From: Angiostrongylus vasorum | Taxonomy: Eukaryota > Nematoda > Chromadorea > Rhabditida > Metastrongylidae | Direction: 5' to 3' | Length of the DNA: 64,000 nucleotides | Assembly: GCA_018806985.1 (NCBI GenBank) | Contig: JADANN010000033.1 | Location: 2,290,501-2,354,500 of the forward strand | Part shown: piece by piece, positions 56,201 to 63,740 of the stretch | Layout: every line of letters begins with the position of its first letter | Position numbering within the stretch: the first letter of the stretch is position 1 | Program-made: the position numbers and the translations under genes | Notes under the pieces: model-generated | The model's input: only the letters and a program-made list of their open reading frames with translations | Told to the model about the DNA's origin: nothing | Databases searched by the model: none

Positions 56201-57557
56201 CCTGGTGCAAACCAGCAAACAATCACAATAACCCTTTTTTGGTACAATTCCGGCTTTGGGAAGTGCTGTGGAGCCTGACCGCAATAGCTGAACGTCGCCG
56301 GTTTTCGCACAGAATTCACTTCTCGTCGCACGTCACAATCCGATCAAGAAAAGGGTCATGTTGCGCAGAATAGAAGCAGACGACGCTTAAAACGGCAATT
56401 TTTTTGATCATCGTTTAATTCGTGCAAGATCCACTTCTCGCAAGTGAATGAAAATTGTTTCTGTGCTTACGCCAAGCTGTTCTGCAAGATATCGAACAGT
56501 TGTTAGCGTGTGTGTTTGCTTCGACTAGTGCCTTCAATTCGACGTCGTCAAGTTCATTGGGACGTCCGCGGCCTTAATTGTCCTCGAGGCCATAATCACC
56601 AGATCGGAATTTCCGGAACCATGTTCGCACTGCTGATTCACCGACACTACCTTCAGCACAAACTTCATTAATGTTTCAGCCGTCTGTGCTGCACTACGAA
56701 TGAGTTTGAACTCATACAAGAAAATTTCACTGAAATTCATCTTTGACATCTAAAATTGCAAAGCTCAAAACAGATAAAAAAATTTATCTTTTGACATAGT
56801 ACAAAGATGGTTAGAAAGAGCAGAAATCGGCTTTCTAATTACATGTAATATTGCAGGGCATGAAGAATACCTTATTGGTAAAAAAATACATTAAAACAAT
56901 AATTTAAAATGTCTATTTATTTCTGAACAACCTAATACTTACCTCATTATCTTAAAAACTTATCCAAGTGCTTTGGAAACAAAGGAGAACTTCCTCATAA
57001 ACGTACAGAAAAAATACATGAGTTCTCTCACAAGGAAAAAAGAATAACATACCTGGAATTTCTTGCAAGTTGACAACTGAGCATTCGGTGGCAAAATCCG
57101 ATTAGCGATCGGTACAATGGAGGCCGTGTCAAATAGCACACGTTGTTCTGCTTCAATGAGTACCATTCGCAGCATATCTGGTTGAAGCACCCGCTCGCAC
57201 GTGGTACTAGAAAAAAAAGAAGTCTTTGTATCGCTCCACTGTGTTGATTACTATTCTGAAAAAAACTACTCAGTTCTACTACAAAGGACATTTCTGCGAA
57301 CAATAAAAAACGAATTGTTGGTGAGTTCGCCTCCACTTCTGTTCTATTTCTATTACATACCATAAGGAATCAAATATGGCGCCCTTTGCCACAGATGTCG
57401 ATGACTCTTGAAGTGTTGTCGGTAACACCACTGTATCCTGTTGTTGTCGATGATGGTGCTCTCCTATAGAACCCTGCGGCTGTGATGGCTTCACAAACGT
57501 ATTCGCCTCCGTTTTTCGACGTTTCGTTGCAGGAAAGATCGTTTTAATGAACGACAT
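44092..57557 (-). CDS. FNIP: Folliculin-interacting protein (FNIP family), 15 exons
   Basis: FNIPs bind folliculin (FLCN) and act in Rag GTPase/mTORC1 control at lysosomes and in AMPK signalling. Coding exons from the 5' end on the minus strand: 57361-57557, 57053-57206, 55252-55356, 55100-55152, 54282-54565, 53342-53513, 53160-53255, 50688-50860, 50381-50597, 50132-50222, 47571-47696, 45789-46026, 45686-45721, 45187-45511, 44092-44235. This predicts about 803 residues, shorter than the roughly 1100 of vertebrate FNIPs. Family blocks, in order: QMLFGAIPTAVGSDAFKIH, RQVGLGIMLN, RLRHPVWLSL, SWVASVAPP, YFIRCSA, GRSLLAGPFSDYSPHFVLSG and VVILADTHTWSVQV, plus the short C-terminal SVYWPAVLASVA. The start MSFIKTIF is the first ATG after a 3' splice site. 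Phases agree at every joint except exon 6/7, where one base seems to be missing. A mariner, several SINEs and foldbacks lie in its introns. Confidence 0.92.
44338..44545. mobile_element. Foldback/MITE copy, one arm, in the last FNIP intron
   Basis: GTTTATTTACTGCCTACTAC terminus, TTTGCAAAACTCCGGACCCC, ACGCGTTCACCACCACTCCA and TTTCGCCCTTCTCTCAG. It stops before the family centre. It begins about 100 bp beyond the last FNIP exon. Confidence 0.8.
44790..45058 (-). mobile_element. SINE-1 copy in the last FNIP intron
   Basis: GATGCACCATGCATTCGACT, CGATGTATCGAGCCAGTGCT, CCCAGACAGGTCTGGTACCA and GAACACTGCGCCACACGCGC. Nearly complete, tail to head as expected for the minus strand. Confidence 0.85.
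45187..45511 (-). CDS. FNIP: FNIP exon 14: C-terminal DENN region
   Basis: 108 codons. VVILADTHTWSVQVAS, LEQFCDLYRVGYAP and LISFLEDSLSDVL match the C-terminal VV.AD..T..VQV, ..L.LY.LG and ..HLED.L.... blocks. Confidence 0.95.
45686..45721 (-). CDS. FNIP: FNIP exon 13 (36 bases)
   Basis: A very short exon, acceptor CATTAG, donor GTAAGT, reading KPSTQLPYHPDG. It is phase-compatible on both sides; exons 12 and 14 are also phase-compatible without it, so it could be a cassette (skippable) exon. Confidence 0.65.
45789..46026 (-). CDS. FNIP: FNIP exon 12: start of C-terminal domain
   Basis: Acceptor TTTCAG, donor GTGAGT. The first half is an acidic/serine linker; the second half has GRSLLAGPFSDYSPHFVLSG, the highly conserved LG.SL.AG..D.Y.P.FVL.G motif. 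Confidence 0.95.
46895..47285 (+). mobile_element. Family-3 retroelement copy in an FNIP intron
   Basis: Starts GGTTTACCGCCTCATCGTGG and ends with an AAGTAAGCAAGCAAGTAAGT tail, the microsatellite-like end typical of RTE-mobilised copies. Orientation is opposite to the host gene. Confidence 0.82.
47571..47696 (-). CDS. FNIP: FNIP exon 11
   Basis: Acceptor TTTTAG, donor GTGCGC; phases 1 to 1. It is a proline/serine-rich linker (SPPSECPLDVTFSPSK) between the FNIP middle and C-terminal domains. Confidence 0.85.
48165..48330. mobile_element. Foldback/MITE arm in an FNIP intron
   Basis: ACGATGCTGAGGTATACGCA, AAACTTGGACCCAGGGCAAG and ACCACGATTACCCTTTACGG, the tRNA-like variant of the arm. Confidence 0.65.
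48640..48790. mobile_element. Foldback/MITE end and centre fragments
   Basis: GTGGAAAATTGTAGTGGGCA then GTAAATAAAAAG is the family terminus inverted; next to it AGCTTAACTGGGCTCAATGC and GTGGTTGCTGATGGTACTAG are the family centre. The order is rearranged. Confidence 0.6.
49190..49510 (-). mobile_element. SINE-2 copy in an FNIP intron
   Basis: AACATCTATTGTGTGCATCC (tail side), CACCATGGTCTTCGACCTTC, CCTGGAGGACCCTGGTTAGA, ATGGTACCAATTTCCCGACC (core) and CACGGGGTCAAACCAGCACC (B-box side), in family order on the minus strand. Confidence 0.7.
49580..49985 (+). mobile_element. Unclassified element with RTE-like 3' end, containing a 118-codon ORF
   Basis: The ORF (49613-49969) begins MDRSTPRVLRWLPYLKAWF and is not recognisable. 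The stretch ends AAAGTGCTAGGATCCGCATA and ATTAATTAA, close to the SINE-2/RTE 3' end, so this is probably another non-autonomous copy in the FNIP intron, opposite to the gene. Confidence 0.35.
50132..50222 (-). CDS. FNIP: FNIP exon 10
   Basis: Acceptor CTACAG, donor GTTTGG. It encodes TVVSGIDCDLIASVLQVLSY then FIRCSA, matching the TVVVG....L....L..L.YF.RCSE block. Confidence 0.94.
50381..50597 (-). CDS. FNIP: FNIP exon 9
   Basis: 217 bases; acceptor TTCCAG, donor GTTTGT. It encodes FLSNVVSTVLMHHMSWVASV and later YNAQIAQYLEISGSVGSAHR, equivalent to LTAVL.HHLAWV.TV and YNP..AQL.DL.GA.GSP.R. Confidence 0.95.
50688..50860 (-). CDS. FNIP: FNIP exon 8
   Basis: Acceptor TTCTAG region, donor GTATGG. 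It encodes FCESICLLHNAPRLRHPVWL and FCRQLMRLVEKLD, the PRI..PVWL motif of the FNIP middle domain. The 2.3 kb intron before it holds a foldback element and a family-3 repeat. Confidence 0.92.
51555..51905. mobile_element. Foldback/MITE copy in an FNIP intron
   Basis: Centre TCAGCAATCACTCGTCAACG and inverse ATCAATCCCGCCGACGAGTG; right arm GGTGGTGAACGCGTTAGCCC, GGAGTTTTGCAAATATCTCC. The left arm is deleted, so one arm plus the centre remain. Confidence 0.8.
52665..52950 (+). mobile_element. Family-3 retroelement copy, 3' truncated, in an FNIP intron
   Basis: Carries the 5' two thirds of the family (GGTTTACCGCCTCATCGTGG to CAGGCTGACCTCGGGA) and breaks off before the RTE-like end. Confidence 0.8.
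53160..53255 (-). CDS. FNIP: FNIP exon 7
   Basis: 32 codons in phase 0. HIPLVEAEISRLETRV matches the FNIP middle-domain helix F..HF.L.E....L...V. Confidence 0.85.
53342..53513 (-). CDS. FNIP: FNIP exon 6, phase error at its end
   Basis: Acceptor CTTTAG, donor GTGCAG. It encodes SPRWKSRSRLSS and RQVGLGIMLNDAEKNFF. Phase and homology both ask for one more T in the eight-T run just before the donor, which would restore a FF.F..H reading into exon 7. Confidence 0.85.
53820..53995. repeat. Arm of the hammerhead-like foldback family in an FNIP intron
   Basis: TAACTTTATTTGGCTAAGTT, TCGACGTCTTCGTATTCC then CCGAGTCGAATCCTCC. Same left arm and interior as the 9.84 kb foldback; the right arm is missing. 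Confidence 0.5.
54282..54565 (-). CDS. FNIP: FNIP exon 5
   Basis: 284 bases; acceptor TTTTAG, donor GTATGT. It is a serine-rich, probably disordered linker (SLDSSDSESQSQYITVRS), as found in FNIPs between the N-terminal and middle domains and often phosphorylated. Confidence 0.8.
54685..55040 (-). mobile_element. Family-3 retroelement copy between FNIP exons 4 and 5
   Basis: GTGGTTGTGCGGGCCCCAGC at one end and GGAAGCGGTAAACCGTTG at the other, reverse complement of the family. It is inserted in a 534 bp intron, which would be under 180 bp without it. Confidence 0.8.
55100..55152 (-). CDS. FNIP: FNIP exon 4
   Basis: It encodes DQRLLISRIFGIPRISS, the segment after K.H.I. To keep phase the acceptor must be TAGGGAG rather than the TTTTTAG four bases earlier. 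An alternative is another small lesion. Confidence 0.8.
55252..55356 (-). CDS. FNIP: FNIP exon 3
   Basis: 35 codons, phase 0 at both ends. It contains ISQMLFGAIPTAVGSDAFKI followed by HTI, the LG.M.FG.....G...K.H.I block diagnostic of the FNIP N-terminal domain. A complete mariner lies in the intron upstream. Confidence 0.92.
55705..56935. mobile_element. mariner transposon with TIRs and TA target duplication
   Basis: Ends are TTAGGTTATTCAGAAATAAA on the left and the inverse of TTAGGTTGTTCAGAAATAAA on the right, each beside TA (55703-55704 and 56936-56937). Total 1231 bp, usual for mariner. It lies in the FNIP intron between exons 2 and 3. TIRs match over about 20 of 21 bases, suggesting fairly recent arrival. 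Confidence 0.93.
55862..56749 (-). pseudogene. mariner transposase, broken
   Basis: Starts MSKMNFSEIFLYEFKLIRSA, the usual mariner N-terminal helix-turn-helix. SVNQQCEHGSGN and, in other frames, TWFRKFRSGDYG, RGRPNELDD and VRYLAEQLGVS follow. The catalytic core has the DE.W region (TCDEKWIL-like) near 56320, ILHDTARPH near 56045 and HPPYLSPTDCHFFKYF near 55960, giving the D,D34D spacing class of mariner. At least three frame changes and a TAA in the linker stop it from being made whole. Confidence 0.88.
57053..57206 (-). CDS. FNIP: FNIP exon 2
   Basis: Acceptor TTCTAG, donor GTATGT. It encodes MLRMVLIEAEQRVLFDTASI, resembling the early VR.L.F.D...R.LLFDS strand of the FNIP N-terminal (longin) region. 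Confidence 0.85.
57361..57557 (-). CDS. FNIP: FNIP exon 1 (start codon)
   Basis: Starts MSFIKTIFPATKRRK; ends KGAIFDSL in phase 2 at donor GTATGT. A T-rich tract and AG lie two bases upstream of the ATG, so the message is either trans-spliced here or joined to an upstream noncoding exon. Confidence 0.85.
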
Positions 57558-57575
57558 ACCTAAAAAATGACATTT
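57558..57575 (-). promoter_or_regulatory. 3' splice site just upstream of the FNIP start codon
   Basis: On the minus strand the sequence CATTTTTTAG ends two bases before the FNIP ATG. This is a consensus nematode 3' splice site, the usual landing place for a spliced leader (trans-splicing), or the end of an intron in the 5' UTR. Confidence 0.5.
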
Positions 57576-57779
57576 TTAAAGCACTAAAAATCCCGACATC
57601 ACCAGCACTAAAAAGTGTGATCAACATTTAGACTCATAATAAATCTAGAAGAATATGTGATGTATTGATATTGTCCAAACTACAGGACCATTCGAATACG
57701 ATCTATCAAGTGTGCCTTATGGACAAGAGTAACAAGTAGGACCGCAAAGAATTAATTACAAAAATCTTCTAATAGTATT

Positions 57780-57925
57780 TTTTACATGGCCCGAATTAAC
57801 ATCTAGTGTGCGGATCCCAGCACTTCCTACATTAAAATCGTTTCCTCTCATCGATCTTCCACGAAGGTCTTCGAACCTTTTTGCGTTCGGGTTCGGTTGT
57901 TAAATACTTCCAACTTAACCGCGAG
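57780..57925 (-). mobile_element. SINE-2 3' end fragment
   Basis: TGGCCCGAATTAACATCTAG, TGTGCGGATCCCAGCACTTC, TCTTCCACGAAGGTCTTCGA and GGGTTCGGTTGTTAAATACT: the tail 140 bp of SINE-2. It lies just upstream of the FNIP start. Confidence 0.68.
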
Positions 57926-57939
57926 TACCACTGAATATG

Positions 57940-58080
57940 GTAAATTACATATTAGTGTACCCTTCCAGGCTCTGAAGAAGGCGATACTGCCGAAACGTCA
58001 GCTACCGTTGTGTTGTATGTTATATTTGTAAGGAAGTAAAGCTGTGCTGAATAACAACCTCGCGATTGCTGTAAAAAAGA
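57940..58080 (+). repeat. Solo Penelope-type terminal unit
   Basis: CCCTTCCAGGCTCTGAAGAA, GGCGATACTGCCGAAACGTC and AACAACCTCGCGATTGCTGT are almost the same as 24062-24176, with no coding part nearby. Hence a solo terminal repeat or an extreme 5' truncation. Confidence 0.7.
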
Positions 58081-58194
58081 GAACAACAGATGAATATGGT
58101 ACATTCTCCTTGCAGTCTCCCTAGGCGGACTAGGGACGTTCGCACGTAGGATGGAGAGTGAGCCAATCTCAAACAGACTCGCATCAATTTTCAT

Positions 58195-58300
58195 TCACGG
58201 AATGACAGGCTTGGAGAGCCCTGGTGTGGAGTTAAACCGGAAGCCAGTTTCTGATGGACAGCATCACTGTCACTGCGCCATCGGCTCCCAAATGTTAAAT
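58195..58300 (-). mobile_element. SINE head fragment
   Basis: GTGTGGAGTTAAACCGGAAG (B-box position) and CACTGTCACTGCGCCATCGG (A-box position) on the minus strand. Only the tRNA-like head is left. Confidence 0.45.
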
Positions 58301-58614
58301 AAATGAAGAAAAAAAAAGATTTTGTATCCTGGTCAACATAGTTGAGGATGGGTGGCTCAGTACAACCACTCGTAATCGCCGCTTGGCGTAAATCTGTGCT
58401 TGAAATGCCATGGTGCTAGACAAAACTTGGTGTTCATAAACAACTTACTGTTGTGATGACTCTGTACTATTCTTAAGGACCACATAAGAACACATTTTTG
58501 GAAGGAATTGACCAAACAATGAAACAGGGAAAGTAGAAGGTTATACATGAAAAACCCGGTTCATGAAGAGAACCAGTGTTTGAAAGAAAGCAGAAATGAA
58601 CTGATGTTAAACTT

Positions 58615-58990
58615 TCTTCAACTTTTTTATTAACTACCTATTATTTTTCTTAACGGCAAGGTATGATGTGAAATGCAACTATTATGATGCTGTGACATTT
58701 GTTGAACTTGGATCCCAGGCAGATACGACCCTGCCATTACCTTCTCCGGGAGCTCACGTGTTACCCACTGCAACAATGAGGCCCTCGTCTTCCCTTCTTC
58801 TCAGCCAGTTTTTTACCCTAATGATAGCACCAGCAATCAGCTTAACTACGTTCACGCCGGTTTTTGCTCCCCACCTAGATCATTTCTATTGACGCTTGAT
58901 TGCTGATGGCACCGCTAGGGTAAAAACTTGGTCCAGAGGAAGAGAAAGCAAATGCTTCAACAGTGCAGTGGGTAACACTTGAGTACACGG
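58615..58990. mobile_element. Foldback with tRNA-like arms
   Basis: TTAACTACCTATTATTTTTC terminus, TTCTTAACGGCAAGGTATGA, left arm GGATCCCAGGCAGATACGAC and CTCACGTGTTACCCACTGCA, centre GCTTGATTGCTGATGGCACC, then the start of a right arm CAACAGTGCAGTGGGTAACA. The arm inverse reads as a tRNA-like gene. Confidence 0.75.
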
Positions 58991-58994
58991 AAAG

Positions 58995-60540
58995 GGAATG
59001 GACGCTGAAAAAGGCTATGTGGGATGCGTCCAAAGAAACCATCGATCAAATAAGGAATCCTAATCATCGCAATCAGGTCATCGGCACTCCCACTGCTTGT
59101 ACATAACAGACATTAACTGTCATCAGAACGCTCAAGCTCCTCATCTCTGTCCCACGTGTTATCTCCTATACCGAGGAACATCTACATCGAAAACACATTG
59201 TGGAATCGGAGATACCACCGATCCTGGAAGTCTCATCGATGCAAACGACGTTCGTCGAGGTGATCTTTCCAGAGAGGACCCATCCGTCTCCAGGTAGAGT
59301 CTCCAAATTCAGCCACGACTAAATCAGTACAAGGTATCACCGCCGCCACAGCAGAACTCCAGTTGCAAGGCGGAAATCTTGCGGATTCACGGGAATCCGA
59401 GAGTGACCATGATGATAACCTAAGAACGCATTACTGCGGTTACTTTACGACCTTCAGGGAAAACTATACTTTCCTCAAGTAGCAAAACACCATCCAGTTT
59501 AAGATATATATGTACTGACCAAACAAACCGCTACTGTTTAATCCTCAAGATTTTAGCGTTTTATTACGCTATGAACGATTAGCCACATAAGTGCACTTTG
59601 GGAGCTCAAAGATTGTGATGTGTCACCTTATCTGTTAATAGTCACCACAATAAAACCAAATACTAGTCACGTCCTTCAACGACGCCCATGTCAAAGAAAC
59701 ATCTCTTCAGCTCTAAAAAATAGAAAAAACCAACAGGATAAATTTTAAAAAGTTATTACGGACAATTCGCAGTCACGTTCTCCAATAAAATGTGAAATCA
59801 AGCTGGTACACAATCGTGCAGAGTAAATTCCTAGACATTGTCCAGAAAAATGCTGTTCGGGGGAAGATAGATGGTTCAACGTGACTCCACTACACTCTCG
59901 GAGTTATGCTTCCAAAAACAACTGGAAGTATGTAAAATTCGTGGCTAGCAAGTCTCCAGCGTATGGCAGGAGTGACATCTAAGCTCCGGTGTATAGCATT
60001 TAATCACAAGAATCAATCAATAAGCTTTGTGAAAGGACTGAGTCGGTGGCAAAGGTAGCCATCCCTCCATGATGTTGATGATGATGTAAGTCTTGTAAAG
60101 TTAAGACAAAAACAGTAGGTAGAAAATCACAAATATGAAAAACCACACAAAAGGACACATCCACATGCAGAGGACTTCGTAACAGAAGTAGGCACTCTTA
60201 ATCACAATTGACATGTTAATAACTTGTTTTAGGTGTATATGACATAAAAAGATAAATTTAACCGTTATATTAACCCAAAAGTCAGTTCAACAGAAATGAG
60301 AAGATTTGTAGCACAAACGTGGTTTTGACAGGGATCTTGCTTGATTCATAGACCATAAAAAACTGTATTTAAGACTACGGAGATCTGTGAAGAAAGGCAC
60401 CCGAACTTGTTCTAACATCCGTTGACTAACGAAAAGAGTCCGATAGCATAGGAATAAGTAACTCTATCAGAGCTCCCTGATAGGTGAGGACACCTGTCCT
60501 ATATAAAAACTCCAGGTGTTACAGTGATTCCTTCACAAAA
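58995..60540. other. Unannotated stretch, possibly an unknown repeat
   Basis: 59030-59420 is relatively GC-rich (CTCATCTCTGTCCCACGTGT, GAACTCCAGTTGCAAGGCGG) and resembles the style of the family-3 elements, but I could not align it to any other copy here. The rest is AT-rich. Confidence 0.3.
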
Positions 60541-60544
60541 AAGA

Positions 60545-61035
60545 AAAAAGTTTCACATAAACTTCCAACCATCCCTATAAGAAAACGGCTCCGAAAAGGT
60601 GACACTATCTTATCAAAATTGCTTAGTCGGGCACTTCGGTAGAAAAAAATGAAGCTACTCAACTAAGAAAAGAAGAGTATATGCACTGATAAGAAAGTCA
60701 CGTAAAATTTCCGTCCTGCTGGTAACATAGTTTCAAGGAACACCAGTAAACCAGGGTGTCTTCTCAAGAAGCTTAAAGAAGGGATAAAAAGATAGAACTG
60801 CGCATAAGTCGAAAGAAAACTCAGTTCACGTGGGAGCCATTGCACAACGAACAAGTCGAAACTGACAGTCTTTGATTACAAGGACCACCTCATGAACAGA
60901 ACGCAGCTGGAGATGCATCACAGATTCTCAAAAGACGGCTGACTGGCTAGTAGATCGAAAACTCTGCGTTCACCTTTTCAACTCAGTGGTCGTCTCAGAT
61001 TTCTGCTATGCAGCTGAGACGTATTTCACACCTCA
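60545..61035 (+). mobile_element. Degenerate RTE LINE RT fragment
   Basis: RLRKGDTILSKLLSRAL at about 60590 matches the R.GDT..PKLF.A.L block, and about 60955-61020 gives DRKLCVHLFNSVVVSDFCYA followed by AET, matching the LR.HLF..TVLPA.TYA.ET block of RTE RTs. The piece between is missing or decayed. Confidence 0.65.
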
Positions 61036-61347
61036 ACCAAGTCCATAACTTTACACTTGCCGATAACACAAGCGTTTGAATGACGCTTCTTCATATATGG
61101 CCGACGACCCGTAATTTCCAGTCTCTCACGCTAGTCACCCATTTTCAGGTTCTGTGTAGGTCGAAGTGCTCCGTACATCACATTACCTTCTACACATTGC
61201 CCATACTTCTTAAACATTTCTCTTGTGTGGCACCAAAAAAAAGTCCTTCTACCGTCAAAAATAATGCTATCACCTACTGGTAGCTACTGGTAGTCTCTTT
61301 CGCAGCATATCCATCTCTTCCTGCTCCATTCCACTATTAAATTATCA

Positions 61348-61480
61348 TGTCGAGTGGCAACGGGAAAACAATCACAGTCGTCGACGAGATCAAGAAATTC
61401 ATCGGTCTCTGCTTTAAGATGGACAACGTTAAGGTACAACGGCTGCGAAATCATTTAAGCTGTGGTTCCGTCTATGCATG
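61348..61480 (+). other. Possible orphan exon or short ORF
   Basis: ATG at 61348 opens MSSGNGKTITVVDEIKKFIG, then LCFKMDNVK, followed by a possible but weak donor GTACAA; read through, it ends after 44 codons. The composition looks protein-like. Family unknown and no downstream exon identified. Confidence 0.2.
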
Positions 61481-61484
61481 ACCT

Positions 61485-62905
61485 TTTTGTTCACAAGTTA
61501 TGCCAGAAGACAACTTTTCAGGTTCAGGTCACCTGTTCTTATCGGATAAAAATAAGACGTGCTTATCAGCCCGCTGGTCGAACTTCTTAATAAGAATTGC
61601 GGGCTATAGACTTAGAAAAAAGTCATTGCCGAACACTTCTGGTGAATGGTGAATGATATTCCGATAACATAATCCATATCAAAGAAAAAAAATATAGCAT
61701 CGAGTATCTTCTCAAACAGTGTAAAGTGCAGATGTAATAGTTCAAGGCCCAAGTCTATTCGAGGTTGATTAAGATGAACAGAATGAAAATGTCTACGTTC
61801 TCATATAGTCATCATCTGGACGATGGCTGTCATCAATAAAGAAAACACTGACGTTGTGTTGGCTTTTATCGGAAATTACAAAGATGTTGTGACGCCAAAA
61901 CTTAAGGAATACATTCCAAGAAGCTGACACCTAGAGGTCCAATGCAACAAACACGTTCTTTTCCTAAAATAATTAACAATAATTTTAATAATTACAACAA
62001 GAAGGGTTAATTGCAGAACCTAAAGACCGTAAAACTGTGAACGAGTATGAAGGACAGCAACAGTTGCAATGTAATTCAACGTAAATTATGCGCTAAAAGT
62101 TCCCGTTACAAAGGTTGAAGGTTATGATGACCAGGGAAGGTATGAAAAATGTTGATCGCAAGGATTACCACTGTAATAGTCTCTCCAGTATCACCTTATC
62201 GTTGCGATAGTAACCCTAAGTTTGGCAGTTTATGGCGTAGTTGTCCCCTGGATTCAACTTCTTTGTCTCGTTGTTTTTTTCTCTGGAATTTTGAAGTGCA
62301 GAACACAGTTTTCCTCAAAACCCGTCATCATATGTACTGGGTATCCGGTAAGTGATTAAAAAGTGTGGCAAAACCTCAGTTTAACAAAACAAATGGCCAA
62401 AAAAAATGAGTCATATATGACTTACGTCGACCAATTTCCCCCCGAAACACAGAAACCATGGATACGATTCGTGTCGTTGCCAATGTGTTAAAAGTTTATG
62501 ACAAACTAAAGCGGTGCACAAAAAAAAATGTCCTCTTCAGACTTTCGACAGCCATCCCTTCTTGACGACCAAGGTAAACCACATGTCGAAAACGAAATTA
62601 CAGATCAGCCGAGCACATGATGAGAAGAAGTAACAGAAAAACAGCGATGTTTTCGTTCCAAAGACCTAGTAGTACATCTTGTTATATTCTTAAGCTTACA
62701 CGAGATTTGTATAAAACTTTTACACATTCCCGCGCATTCGCCTTCATCAGATCCACGCTGACCGGAGATAACTGTCCACGGCGAAAATCGTTGTCGCGAT
62801 ATCGGTGTTCGAGTCAAAATCCAATGAAATAGAGCACCGGTCGAATGAAGAACTCCACCTGGTGGTGCGCTTTCATACTGGACGGGTGTTCATTCTTTGC
62901 CATCC
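61485..62905. other. Unannotated stretch, right flank
   Basis: Contains short plus-strand readings at 62149-62355 and 62617-62832 and a minus one at 62605-62817, without recognisable domains. RVVANVLKVYDKLKR (about 62475-62515) looks protein-like but remains unassigned. Confidence 0.3.
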
Positions 62906-62914
62906 GATAAAAAA

Positions 62915-63150
62915 AGTGATAAAGCTTTCGGCTTTGATCAATCCTTCATGACATACATTCCACTTTGTTAAGCATCATCAAAGTTGGATGAATGCATATC
63001 TGGTTTGTAGAGTGACCTGCAGTGGCCTACCGATCGAAGTATTAACCCAGAGACACTTCTCTGCCTGACAAGTATGATACGATCGAACTAACACATGTGT
63101 ACTGTAGGGGGACCTCTAACCACTGCGTTACCCTCTGCCATCCGACATGA
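62915..63150 (-). mobile_element. SINE-1 copy, decayed
   Basis: TTTGATCAATCCTTCATGAC, GTTAAGCATCATCAAAG, CAGTGGCCTACCGATCGAAG and CCTCTAACCACTGCGTTACC follow SINE-1 order on the minus strand, with the core mostly lost. Confidence 0.7.
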
Positions 63151-63424
63151 TAATTTTTTGGCGGCAAAGTATCTTGTAGGTATTATGGCGTACCTGGCAT
63201 ACAGCAAAGGAATATATTTTTTAAAAAAACATTTGGTAACTAGTCTTAGCTGAATAACCAGTACCATCTGGATAGAATGTGTAGATTATAAACTTTTATT
63301 GAAGCCTAAAACGTAGTGACATAATTGAAAGCGAAATAGAAAACAGAAAATTTGTGGTACAAGAGAGAGAAGAGATTTCAAAAACAGATTTGATCTCCTA
63401 GGTTACACCGAACATTTACTTTGC

Positions 63425-63740
63425 CAGCTGGATGGCCCGTCTTCACTGGTTGTGCGGGCCTCGGAATAATTTCCGTTCCACGGAAATTTACTGGCTGAGC
63501 GATTGTAGTTCCCTGGAGTGTCGAGGATAGCCTAGCCGAAGTCTTCCACAGGTCGTCACCACCCCAGGTAGTCGTCGATCTTGTGGATCAGAGGAACATT
63601 TGTCACCATGCGACTAGTTTGATACCAGGAAGGTGGTGGTTCCTGGTATTGGTTTATTACTAGCTAGACTGCTGGGATAGAAACGTCGGACTCGTTTTCA
63701 GCTTGGGTGGCCCCGATCGGGGGATGGAGAGGACTTCCAA
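63425..63740 (-). mobile_element. Family-3 retroelement copy
   Basis: TGGTTGTGCGGGCCTCGGAA at the 3' end; GTTTATTACTAGCTAGAC and CAGCTTGGGTGGCCCCGA follow. The 5' end is decayed near 63740. Confidence 0.72.

Noticed and set aside
62605..62832. Overlapping 70-71 codon ORFs on opposite strands
   Set aside because: No domain, no splice support, and each is the shadow of the other; neither can be preferred.
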